Shown piece by piece: positions 44,601-54,950 of a DNA stretch of 64,000 bases. A program made the translations under genes and the position numbers. The DNA is taken from the NCBI GenBank assembly GCA_030512335.1, contig JAULSU010000003.1:2728001-2792000 (forward strand), in the 5' to 3' direction. Below the pieces are notes generated by a model that did no database searches, was not told the DNA's origin, and was given only the letters and a program-made list of their open reading frames with translations. Positions within the stretch are counted from its first letter, which is position 1. Every line of letters begins with the position of its first letter. The stretch is from Immersiella caudata. Lineage: Eukaryota > Ascomycota > Sordariomycetes > Sordariales > Lasiosphaeriaceae.

Positions 44601-46460
44601 TCCATCGCCCCCTGTATAGCACTCACGTGCCCTGGGCTCGACCGCCTCTACTGCGTAGTCGCGGGCTGGCCACAATGTGTCATCGTATCATTTGAGCGCG
44701 ACCTTGCTCCTTGCCTTAGATATGGGGTACCCCAAGCTAGCCCCAGCCTGCAGATGGTCATGGTCGGCTGCTTCGTTTCACCGACCTCTTTGAGCCCCAG
44801 ATGGGGACAGCACCAAGGTTTTCCGACTTCCGCAGCCCCGTCATGCAACCAGACCGCGCGGGCCTTTTCCGGTGGCTGCCACATCGCGCCGTCTGACCAG
44901 AACAGAACATACGAAGCGCGCCTCTTGACTGGATCAACTGCCTATCGATTATCACCTGCCAGCCATCACTATTGTACGAACACAAACACACATGTACCAT
45001 CATGCGGCATTTCGGTTTTATTAGCGTTCAATGATTCTCTTTCGCCATGTCGAAACAGGTGAACCATCCGAACCTCAACCCGGGATGCGAGATGAACGAA
45101 ACCCATAACTCACCAATACTTAGCAGAATGGACGGCTGTGCCTCGCACCCACTCGGCATGTAGGACTTCGACAACACCCGCTGTTCCACCACTGCCACCA
45201 CTGCCTCTCAACAAGAGTCCCCCCGAGTGTGCAGCCTTGAAGGCAACCATTCACCCCCTGGGCAATCAGATCGGATTGGACCGGATTGGCCTATCGAATT
45301 TACGCAAAGTGCTCAAGAGGGGTTCCCATCAGGGGTTTGGACATTCACACTGGCCTTGCGAGGCCCCCGCCTATCGCCTCGATCCCATCTGGCCTGAACG
45401 AAGTGATACGAGTGAATGACCCGGTCTTTCAACCTTGGCTCGGAGAAGACCTTCGTCGTGACCAGCTCCTCGCCTGAACGTCCTCTACCTGGGTAGTTGG
45501 CTCAGCTAATTTGCATATCCCAGTTTTCCCAGCATGTAAGGTACTTGAGTCCCTACGTGCTGGAACACCACGCATAAATTGAAGGACCCAGATACTCTGT
45601 GGCACCGCAGACTGTGCTGCTTTATCTTGATGTACTTGCGATGACAACCCATGTGTAGGTCCTACCTGCTTGTCAAGGGGCAACCTAGATACTGACCGAT
45701 CGATCCCCTTGCTACAAATCCCATACAAATGATCTCTGAGCCGTCTAAGTCACTTCCCTTTGTGCCAGGACCGACAAACGGGATATCGTATCCTTGGTGC
45801 CTCTTCCACAACAGCCCTGCTTTTGACTGCCCATTTCCTACGCAGCACACGCATGGATCGTGTTGCGCTGCCCACCCGCGGTATCTACCTAGGTACTCAG
45901 CCCGTTAAACCAGGCTTAAAGCCTCATGCATCACACGAACCAACCTGGATCGAACTTCCCCACATCTCCGCATCCTAGTACTCCAGCAAACAGCAACACA
46001 TCCCCGACACTGTGGCATCTGATAGATCAGAGGCCATGCTTACGACCGAAACTTGCACTTTGCCTCCACAATTGGCTCATCTGTCAATGAGTGCTTGACA
46101 CATTTCATCCTTGGATCGAGAGATCAAGCTATCTATCCAACGTACTTGACACATCCACACGTCTTCCATGCAATCCGTGTAAGTACGCATATTGTCCTAG
46201 CCCCCACCGTCCAGTCGTCGGCCGCCAGCATCCCGGGTTTCCACCGGGTTCTGGGGACACGGGCCCGGCCAGGCTACACCCGATAGGCAGACACGCGGCC
46301 ATGACTGAGGACGGGGCGGAAGTGGCACGCCTGCCTGGCCGGGTTGGGGCTTTCCCCCGTCCCGCCAAGTCAAGCCAACCAGTCGGTTGCACATTCCGGC
46401 CGCCTCGGCAGCGTGGAATCGACCGCCTGCATTTCTCGCTTGCTGTCCCAAGTCTCTAGC
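41692..46460. other. Gene-free stretch of 4.8 kb upstream of atg1
   Basis: The longest region in the window without a supported gene. Frames up to 261 codons exist (43733-44518) but start at TTG, are rich in Arg/Pro/His and match no family. I see no RIP-like AT richness, transposase, terminal repeats or tRNA. It may hold a long atg1 leader or noncoding transcripts. The right end includes the 3' UTR of the ornithine aminotransferase gene. Confidence 0.5.
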
Positions 46461-47912
46461 CTAGAGCCCCCCTGTCTCTTCAGCGGTGGGAAGCTCCTTC
46501 AATGCCTCCCCAATCTTAACAATTGCACCCCGGAGCTCCTCTTCGGTGATGACGAGCGGTGGTGCAAATCGAATAATGTTTCCGTGTGTGGGTTTCGCCT
46601 GGAGCAATGTCAACATCACAGCATAGTAGGACGTGTGTTAGGCTCGGGCTGTCTTACCAGTAGCCCCTTGTTCTTCAAGAGGATACACAGATCCCAGGCT
46701 GTCCGCCCGTCGGTGGCTGACTCGTCAATGACGACCGCATTCAAAAGACCCTTTCCGCGGACTGTCTGCACAATTGGCGACTTGAAAGCCTCGACCCCTT
46801 CGCGGAAAATCCGGCCTAGCTTCTCGGCACGCTCGATTAACTGTTCTTCTTCGACAAGCTCGAGGGCGCGAATCGACACAGCGCAACCGAGGGGGTTTCC
46901 GCCATATGTGGAGCCGTGTGTCCCAGGCTCAACAACCAGCATGACGTCACGCCTCGCGAGCACGGCGCTGACAGGGTACATGCCACCAGAGATGGCCTTG
47001 CCCAACGTGACCATATCCGGTTTGATACCCGCCCATTCCGAGCAAAGCATACGGCCAGTACGAGCGATACCCGTCTGGATCTCATCGCAGATCAGGAGCA
47101 CGTTGTGCTTCTTGCACAGCTCAGCTACTCGGGGGAGGTAATCGTCGTCGGGAACCACAACACCGGCCTCGCCCTGGATGGGCTCCACAATGAATGCAGC
47201 CGTATCCTGGCCATGGGCCTCAAAAGCCGCCTCCAGATCTGCCACGTTGTTGTACCGGATCGTCTGGCCAGTCGAAGGGACAACTGCGCCAATATTGGGA
47301 ACAAAGGGGCCATAGTTATCCCGCGACTCTGGATCAACTGATAGAGAGATAGCCGTCATCTATTATATGGGGAGGTTAGAGGCTTCGGCAACAAGGCAAA
47401 AGGTGACTTACCGTTCGCCCGTGGAAGTTCTCAGAAGCCGAGAAAACAAGGGCGCGCGCCTGCGGGACGCCCTTCACCTTGTAGGCCCACTTGCGGGCGA
47501 TCTTGATGGCGGTCTCGACAGCCTCAGCGCCCGTGTTCATGGGTAGCACCATGTCGAAGCCGAAGGTGCGGCGGACCTTCTCGGCCCACACCGGGAAGAC
47601 GTCATTGTGGAATGCTCGCGAGCTCAGGGTCAATCGTGAAGCCTGTTCGGTCAGGGCCTTGATCAGCTCCGGGTGACAGTGGCCTTGGTTGACAGCACTG
47701 TAGGCAGAGAGGAAATCGAGGTAGTGCTTGCCCTCAGGATCCCACACGTTGACCCCCTGGGCCCGCGAGAAAACGACAGGCAGCGGGTGGTAGTTGTGGG
47801 CGGCGTACTCGTTCTCGGCCGCGATGGCGCTCTTCGTCGAGGTTGCGTGATACCGGGCAGACCCGGAGGTCTGGCCACCATTGATCGCCTCGCTGTCGGC
47901 GTGGGGTGCCAT
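46461..47912 (-). CDS. car2: Ornithine aminotransferase (PLP-dependent, class III)
   Basis: Exons 47912-47412, 47359-46658 and 46598-46461 (minus) give 446 residues. The enzyme moves the delta-amino group of ornithine to 2-oxoglutarate, giving glutamate-5-semialdehyde, in arginine catabolism and proline supply. Class III motifs are clear: MNTGAEAVETAIKIARKW, ENFHGRT at the first splice, the cofactor Asp259 in CDEIQTGIARTG and the Schiff-base Lys288 in LGKAISGGMYP. The last exon supplies AKPTHGNIIRFAPPLVITEE, the conserved C-terminus. The N-terminus (MAPHADSEAING) lacks a mitochondrial presequence, fitting the cytosolic location of fungal Car2. The gene is divergent from gpi10. Confidence 0.95.
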
Positions 47913-48932
47913 TGTATCGGTTTGTCGATGGTCGAAGTACGTCGGGACTCTTCAAGGTTCGTGCAATGTTCAAAGGGAGTGTGCAATTCGCCCCACTAGA
48001 AGCCAATTGGGTCGGGAGTCGGGGTGCTCGCTTGACAATGTGTGTGTTCAAGGACCGCAGTGACCAAGTGTTTGACGCTGGGGGTTCAGACAACCAGTGC
48101 CCGATGCGAGGGAGTGGCAACAGTTGAGATGTGTTGGGGGAAGTTGAAAGACAGGAGAAGACAAGAGAGGGAGAGAGGAGTGAGGGGTACCTTTCCTTGG
48201 TATAAAAGACGGTGAGTGGCCGGTTCAACCGCCTCCTTCCAAGCCGACAAACGGACGTCAGAGGCAAGACCCCTTGAATTCCAGCAGCTCCGTTGAAACC
48301 CGCCGCCGCTATACCCCTAAGTGATAAGTTCCCGCGAAGATATGATGCATTCGGTGAGGGGTCTGACAAGCACAAATGTCTCCGGCGGTCAGCCAACCCG
48401 GCACATGCTACATTGCTTTCTGGGTCGAGCCGAAGGAAAGCGTTGCTCCATTACGAGAGGGAAACCATCCGTGTGTCGCCTTCCAGGTTTTCTGGCCACC
48501 GTTCGTCCAGCTGACCACCGGTCCAAGATGTTTCAACCTGTCGGAGAGCATGCGCGTATCAAGCGTTTAACAACCGCTACGTAACCCGTGTGAGCTCCGA
48601 GATTGCGGGCAGGTCGGGTTCAGTGCCCGGCCGATAGCGGCAACGTCGCGGTGCAGACGGTCCCCGACAAGTTCGCTGGTTGGGTTCGATAAGCCAATCG
48701 CAGTCTGGCTGATGACCACGCATAGGGCTGGCTTTAGCGGGCCAATGGAGTTAAATTAGGGATCTGCAGGGTCCACCTATATGCCACCTGGCGGCTGTCT
48801 TAGGCTGGCATGACGCGAGACACACTTCCTTGAACGTGAGAACACGCTCTGCAGCTTTGAGTGAGAAGCTCGATATTCCAGTCTGAGCGCCTCGAACGAA
48901 GGGTTCCGTGGCAGGAGTATCTGAATTCCACA
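47913..48932. other. Divergent promoter region (car2 / gpi10)
   Basis: About 1.0 kb between divergent starts. No coding sequence, RNA or repeat is supported. An open minus-strand frame upstream of car2 has no family resemblance. Confidence 0.5.
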
Positions 48933-50997
48933 ATGGAAACCAAGTCAACTGCCAAGACGGCGGCGTCCAGGGCCGCCCCGAAGGCAGAAACGGCGCAGTC
49001 CAAAATTAAGACGGCAAACGCGAAGCCGCACCCAGAAGTGCTCTCGGCCCAGGTCAAGGACATTCTGAGCGTTCTGGTGGTTTTTCGGTTTATCAATGCG
49101 CTCTGCGTACGCACATTCTTCCAGCCAGACGAGTATTTCCAGGCTCTGGAACCAGCATGGAGCATTGCCTTTGGAACCAACAGCGGCGCTTGGCTAACCT
49201 GGGTATTTTTCGCCCCTTTTCCAGCTCTTGGGGCCGCCTTGCTGATGTTACTGTGTAAACAAGGAATGGCAACACCAATTGAGGTCATCGCTCCACCCGC
49301 TTATATTTGGCGCAGTTTACAAGGCTGCCTACAGTCTCATGACATGGCTGCAGTTCTTTGCCGTATTTAAAGCATTCATCCTCGTGGCTCTTCCCAGCGT
49401 GGTGCAGTCGTTGTTTGCTGCGCTCGGTGACTTCTACACTTGGAGGCTCGCCACAGAGATATATGGCATCGAGAGCTACGCACCTTGGACTGCCGTAAGT
49501 TTCTGTAACATTCGAAAGCTCCCTACGTGGTGTCTGACTTATTCACCCAGCTCTGGATGACGGTGCTCAATCCCTGGCAGTGGTACTGCTCTACCAGGAC
49601 GTTTTCCAACTCCCTGGAGACAACATTGACCGTCGCCGCGCTTTACTACTGGCCGTGGGAGCTGCTCAAGGATACCAAGTCAGACAAGACGGAGCCTGTG
49701 AAGTCTAGCAGCAGCGTGAATAGGTCAGTTACCAGTTGGTCCCACGGAGACATGAGCTAAGTGATATTGCAGCCTTCGACTATCGCTCTTCCTGGCAGCC
49801 GTGGCAGTCCTCCTGCGGCCAACCAACCTCTTGATATGGCTCGGCATATTGACATTCACTGTCCTGCGGTTCACCCTTGATGGGGCATCCCCAATCACGC
49901 CGGCGATTGTTGCCAAGCTCGTGAGAGAAATTACAATCTGTGGGCTGGCAGCATTGACCATCTCGGTCGTGTCAGACCGCCTGTACTTCGGGTTCTGGGC
50001 TTTCCCACCATACAAATGGCTCTATTTCAACATTTCCCAATCCTTGGCCGTATTCTACGGCAAGATGCCTTGGCACTACTATATCGCCCAGGGCATCCCT
50101 CTCCTGACCACCACCTTTCTTCCCTTCGCACTTCTCGGGCTCTACAAAGCCAGCCTTTCTTTCGCTCACTACTCCCCCGCCAAGACAGGACTCACCACGC
50201 TACAATCCAACATCCTCCGCACCCTCTCTTCTACTCTCATCATGATGACCGCCACCCTCTCGATCATCTCCCATAAAGAGGTCCGTTTTATCTACCCCCT
50301 CCTGCCCATTCTCCACATTGTCGCTGCGCCCTACGCCCTCACCTTTTTTACCGCTTCTCCTTCCCCCAGCTCCTCCAAAACCGTCATCCTCCGCCACAAA
50401 CTCTTCCTCGCCAACCTCCTCTCCGTCAACCTTCTCCTCGCCAGCTACCTCTCCCTCTTCCACCAGCCTGCCCCTCTCTCCGTGCTCAACTTTCTTCGCT
50501 CCGATTTTGAGCGTCTCCATCCGAACTCTCTTTCCTTCGATGCCAACGATATCGGCAACGGAGAGCTCTTTGCCCTCTTCCTGACACCCTGCCACTCCAC
50601 ACCGTGGCGCTCACACCTCGTCTACCCTGCCCTCCGTGCTCGAGCTTTGACTTGCGAGCCACCGCTTGATACCGCACCAGGCAGCATCGAGAGGGAGACT
50701 TATCTGGATGAGGCGGATAGGTTTTACAAGAAGGATGATAAGGGGAAGTACGGTATTGGTTTTCTGGGCGAGGAGATCTGGCCTATTCGCAGGGACGGGA
50801 AAAGGTCAGGTGAGGTACCAAGGTACATTGTTGGGTTTGAGGGGGTAGAAGGGCTGTTGAAGGAGTTTTTCGAAGGAAGTGGGAAGGATATGGGGATTCG
50901 GTTGGAAAGGGCATGGGAGGGGTGGAACGGGGCGTTTAACGAGGATTGGAGGAGAAGTGGGAAGTTGGTTGTATGGGGGACGGGGAAGGAGAAGTAG
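48933..50997 (+). CDS. gpi10: GPI mannosyltransferase 3 (Gpi10/PIG-B, GT22 family)
   Basis: Exons 48933-49202, 49264-49494, 49551-49723 and 49773-50997 give 632 residues. Gpi10 is an ER membrane enzyme that adds the third, alpha-1,2-linked mannose of the GPI anchor from dolichol-phosphate-mannose. The luminal catalytic loop motif FFQPDEYFQALEPAW (about 61-75) is diagnostic for Gpi10 within GT22, and the first splice produces LTWEWQHQLRSSLHP, also conserved. Multiple hydrophobic helices follow, as does SHKEVRFIYPLLPIL, the second GT22 hallmark. The ~200 C-terminal residues form the soluble end. GT22 relatives Alg9, Alg12 and Smp3 are less likely because of the PDEYFQ loop. The gene ends 200 bases from the convergent transporter gene. 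Confidence 0.92.
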
Positions 50998-51198
50998 GTA
51001 TGGCGGAAGGACAACGGAGCATGGGGTATTGTACGATTGCACAAAGGGATTCACATCAACAAGCGGACAGGCACAGGATTCGGAAGGATTGGTAGGGCCC
51101 CCAGCGATATAAGCATTCCCCTGTCATCATTCCTATGGCACGGTACGTGCATGCTGACCGTCTCGCACAACAGGCAGGTTGTTTGCCTACCTACCTAC

Positions 51199-52742
51199 CT
51201 AGTACATGTACCGAAACTCGGGGTTCAAGTCCTGTCATCAAAGTCAGCAATCTCGCCCCGAAAACACGAAGCGGCCAAAACTTACCCCTAGTTCCTTCCT
51301 TTCTTCCTCGGTTACTTCCACCCTCTCCATCTTGTCCCTCTTTCGATTCTCCCACCACAATGCGGTCGCATATGCGCCCGTCGAGACCAACCCCAAGCAC
51401 AAGAACGAAAAACAGATAATGTACCCCTTTTTGAACAACGGCGCATCTTCACGAAGGAAGGAATATGTCGAGATGATCGCACCGATGTTTCCGAATCCAA
51501 TCTGCCACGCTACGCCAATGGAGCGCCGATGGTGGCCAAGCAAATTCATGTTGAACCAGCACACCGCCACTGGCATGGCAGCATACAACCCTCCAGCAAC
51601 AAGGAAGAGCGCTCCGTACTGGGTGTCGATTTTGTTGTGGATGTTAAAGAGCATGGCCAGCCCCGCAATCGAAATGAACATACCCACGACGACGAAAGTA
51701 ACACGATGACGGATACGATCGGATACGACGGCGACGAGCATAGAGAAGCCGAAGGCGGCGGCATAAGGCGGGACAGAGCGCAGCTGGGTTTCGATGGGAG
51801 TGTATCTGTAAGTGAGGAGGATGGTGGGGGAAAAGAAGGCGTAGCCGTACGCAGGGACGACAAGAGCGAAATAAATAAGGCCTCCGAACCAGACCTTGAA
51901 GTCACTCATGACCTTCTTGACATCGGCAAAGGTGACCTTCCGCTCTGCCGCCGAAGGACCTTGATCGGCCGCAAGGCGCGCCTGGATGTAAGCACGTTCT
52001 TCCTGTGTGAGCCATTTCTACACAGGTTAGCCCCTTTCCCCACGCACACCAACACGCAGCAAGATAACTTACCGCGCCCTCGACGAAATCGGGGAACACG
52101 GCCAAGAAGCCCAGCGCAACAACACAGGTCAACAACCCCTCCTGTCAACAGCACCATCATCAGCCTTCCTCTTCTCACATGTTCTCAGCCATGGGCCAGG
52201 TACTTGGGCACTCACCAAAATAAAAATCCACCTCCACCCCAGGTACCCCCTCATTCCGTCCATTTTCCCAATTGCGCTTGCCAACAACCCCCCAAATGCG
52301 CCCGCCAACGCCGTACTTGCAAAGAACAAGCTAAACCTCGTCTGAGCCTCGCTTCTTCGATACCACATCCCAATCAAATAAAAACATCCCGGCACCATCC
52401 CGCACTCAAACAAGCCCAAGAAAAACCTCGCGGCCAACAACCCGCCATAGCTAGTACAAAATCCTTGTAGCGTGGTCACCAGCCCGAAGCCGAAACAGCA
52501 TCCAGAGAGGTACAGGCGCGGGGAGAGCCGTTTGAGGAGGATGTTCGAAGGAATTTCGAAGAGGACGTAAGGAATGAAGAAAATGGTCAGCGCCGTGTTG
52601 AACTGCACTCCGGTGAGGCCTAGGTCAGCTTCGAGGCCGAACGCGCGGGCGTTGGCGATATTGACGCGATCTAGGAAGGCCACGAGGTAGAGGGCGCTAG
52701 GGAGTGTCAGAAAGGGATGGGAGGGGATTCAGGGGGCGGTGT

Positions 52743-52777
<35 letters not shown>

Positions 52778-52989
52778 TTTACCAGACGAGGGGGAGGATG
52801 CGGAAGTCGGTGCGCAGGAGGAGACGCCGGGGCGTTGTGGTGGAGGGGCAGACCAGTGAGAAGGACTCGGTGTCGGAGGCGGAGGGGGGGTTGGAGGGTT
52901 TGGGCGCCTCCCTGGCGGCTTGAGGGCGTTAGTTGGGGTTGGATAGGGGGGTTTATTGACTTACAGATCTCGGTTGAGTCTTTCAGCAT
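51199..52989 (-). CDS. MFS transporter, anion:cation symporter (Dal5/Tna1-like) family
   Basis: Six exons (minus): 52989-52965, 52918-52783, 52696-52216, 52141-52073, 52017-51286 and 51231-51199; 491 residues. About 12 membrane segments can be made out, starting at RILPLVCALYLVAFLDRVNI, the typical first helix with the DRVNI motif. Other family blocks are FEIPSNILLKRLSPR, the TM4-5 segment GLFECGMVPGCFYLIGMWYRR, and the cytoplasmic loop (KWLTQEERAYI). The short last exon encodes DLNPEFRYMY, the expected C-terminal ending, so the splice at 51232-51285 is better than reading through to the stop at 51244. Relatives take up allantoate, nicotinate, biotin, pantothenate or similar anions at the plasma membrane; the substrate cannot be told here. 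Intron 2 contains a TA microsatellite. Confidence 0.88.
52742..52762. repeat. (TA)n microsatellite in a transporter intron
   Basis: About ten TA units, followed by an imperfect TATATACATATATTT extension to about 52780. It fills most of the 3' half of intron 2 of the MFS gene (52697-52782), just after the donor on the minus strand. Confidence 0.9.
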
Positions 52990-54950
52990 GGTGTTGACGT
53001 TGGGGATATGCTTTCAGCTGTGGAGTTGACAAGAGTGAAGAACAAGAGACGAGACAGAAGCAGGACAGCCGTATGGCTTACAGTGGTTCACATCGGGTGG
53101 CTTAAATAGTCGAGGACAGAACATGGGTCATATGGCATTTGCTTGGCAACTGGCTGCTCGATATGGGCCTGGGGCTCTACGGGATGCCATATTTGGTGCA
53201 CAGTATAAGTCGTAGTCTACATAGAGTGATGGTGATGTGGGTAAGCAAGCCGTGTCTGAGCTTACACAGGGCACCCGTTGCAGACGAATGCTACCTACCA
53301 CCATTTACGATCACGGTAGGACTTCCGAATCGCCAAAGCTTCAGCACAAACCGTGCTGCACATTATAGCACCATTGATATTCCCCGCCATTGCTGACCAC
53401 ATTTGACTCCATTCTACCCAAAAGAGCACGACTCCAACACCTGGACCTAGCATCCCCTCGACAACATCCAGAAACCTTCCCAAATCCAGCCTGTCAGCCC
53501 CAAAAGCCAAGCTCCAACCATGACAAAGATGCTCCGTAAGACATGCAGTCCCGGTACACCGTGATACGGTAGCATCAAGAGGATAACACGCTGGCCAACC
53601 AAACCCCGCAGAACCCGCCCTTCGAGATGCTGACAGTAGATCACTCCAATGCATGGAGTCGGTATCTTCCTGACCGCGTCGCTCCCCTTTGCGGCCTCGT
53701 ACCAGTGCTACACCGCGAATCAGGCGTAGATTTGTGTTTTTGCATTTTTCCGAATGCCCCAACTTGAACTAGGTGCCCTAGGTATCTCTTATCCACAGCG
53801 ATAGCTCGAGCTGTCAGTTGGTAAATCCGGGGCAATCCCGTGTCTTGACCTCTTCAAATCGCCAAGACGTCTGTCGTCTCTTTCCATCGATCCCCGCCCG
53901 CCACACCTCAACAAAATCTCCTTCAGGAGACCAGTACTCTGCGCATCACCACACATCAACAACCCCAGATCAAAACCGCCATACACCCGTTTCCCGCTTC
54001 TACGGGGAGCTCTTTCACACCTGCCTTGGTACTAATGAAGATTGAAGTAATCGCACCTTCGTCGATCTCCAAACGCCTCGTCTCCCATCCCCCCGTTGCA
54101 GTTGGTAACACCAACCCAAGGTAGCACATGCTCACCGGGTATGCACAGCGCCGGACCGTACCTTCGGCTGCTCGCTACCAAGTCCCGCCCGAGACTAAAG
54201 CGCCTCACCTTCTCACCTCGGTGAGCTTTGAGATGAAGATGCGAGTCAGCTTCTGGAATAAAGCCAACTCCCCACGACGTGTGCCCGACGCAGCGCGCCG
54301 CATGCCATCATCTCTAATTTCTCTCGGGTCCTCGTACCCTAACCACCGCTAGATATTCACCAAACCATATTATTATATTCAGTCTGCACAAACACCCCAC
54401 CGCTGCCTACCACAACTCTCACACAACCTATAAACTCTCCATTGCTTTTATCTTTAGATTGGTTGCCTACCAAATACCTCCGTCCTATCCCTGATCTGGA
54501 TATGCCCCAACTTTCACATCCATCCTCTTGCTACTTGCTGCTCGTCGAGGACACCTCGCGAGCAGTCTGGTCATCCACTCGACAAAGGAGAAAGAAAAGA
54601 CAAGAGAAAACCCAAACCACAACCACAACACATTGTCCCATGGGTATCCGCACCAACCATCCGAGCACCTCGCCCAAATCGACTAGCCATGTCATCCTAT
54701 TCAGCTTTGCTTTTTTGTGCCTCTCACTCCAGCCACTCCCTCTAACCCAAATCCCAGCCAACCCAGTCCAGAGAAAAATAGTTTCGATAGATGTGGACTC
54801 TTGTGTGTGTGTGTGTGTGTGTGTGTCCAACCGCTTTTGAATGTCGAATGAAGGACAGACCCAAGACGTCCAGAAGCCAAGAGCTGAGAATTAAATGTTG
54901 TACCTAGTCAAACAAGAACGTCAGGTCGTCCGCCGCTGTATTACTGCGTA
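52990..54950. other. Intergenic region, about 2 kb (transporter promoter, RhoGAP 3' side)
   Basis: Contains the promoter of the transporter on the left and the 3' side of the RhoGAP gene on the right. No open frame looks like a protein. A TG microsatellite lies at 54802-54826. Confidence 0.5.
54802..54826. repeat. (TG)12 microsatellite
   Basis: Twelve TG units plus a T, in the gene-free stretch 120 bases beyond the RhoGAP stop codon, perhaps within its 3' UTR. Confidence 0.9.

Noticed and set aside
47734..48396. A 220-codon minus-strand frame upstream of and overlapping car2
   Set aside because: Overlaps the start of ornithine aminotransferase in another frame and has no family match; probably leader sequence.
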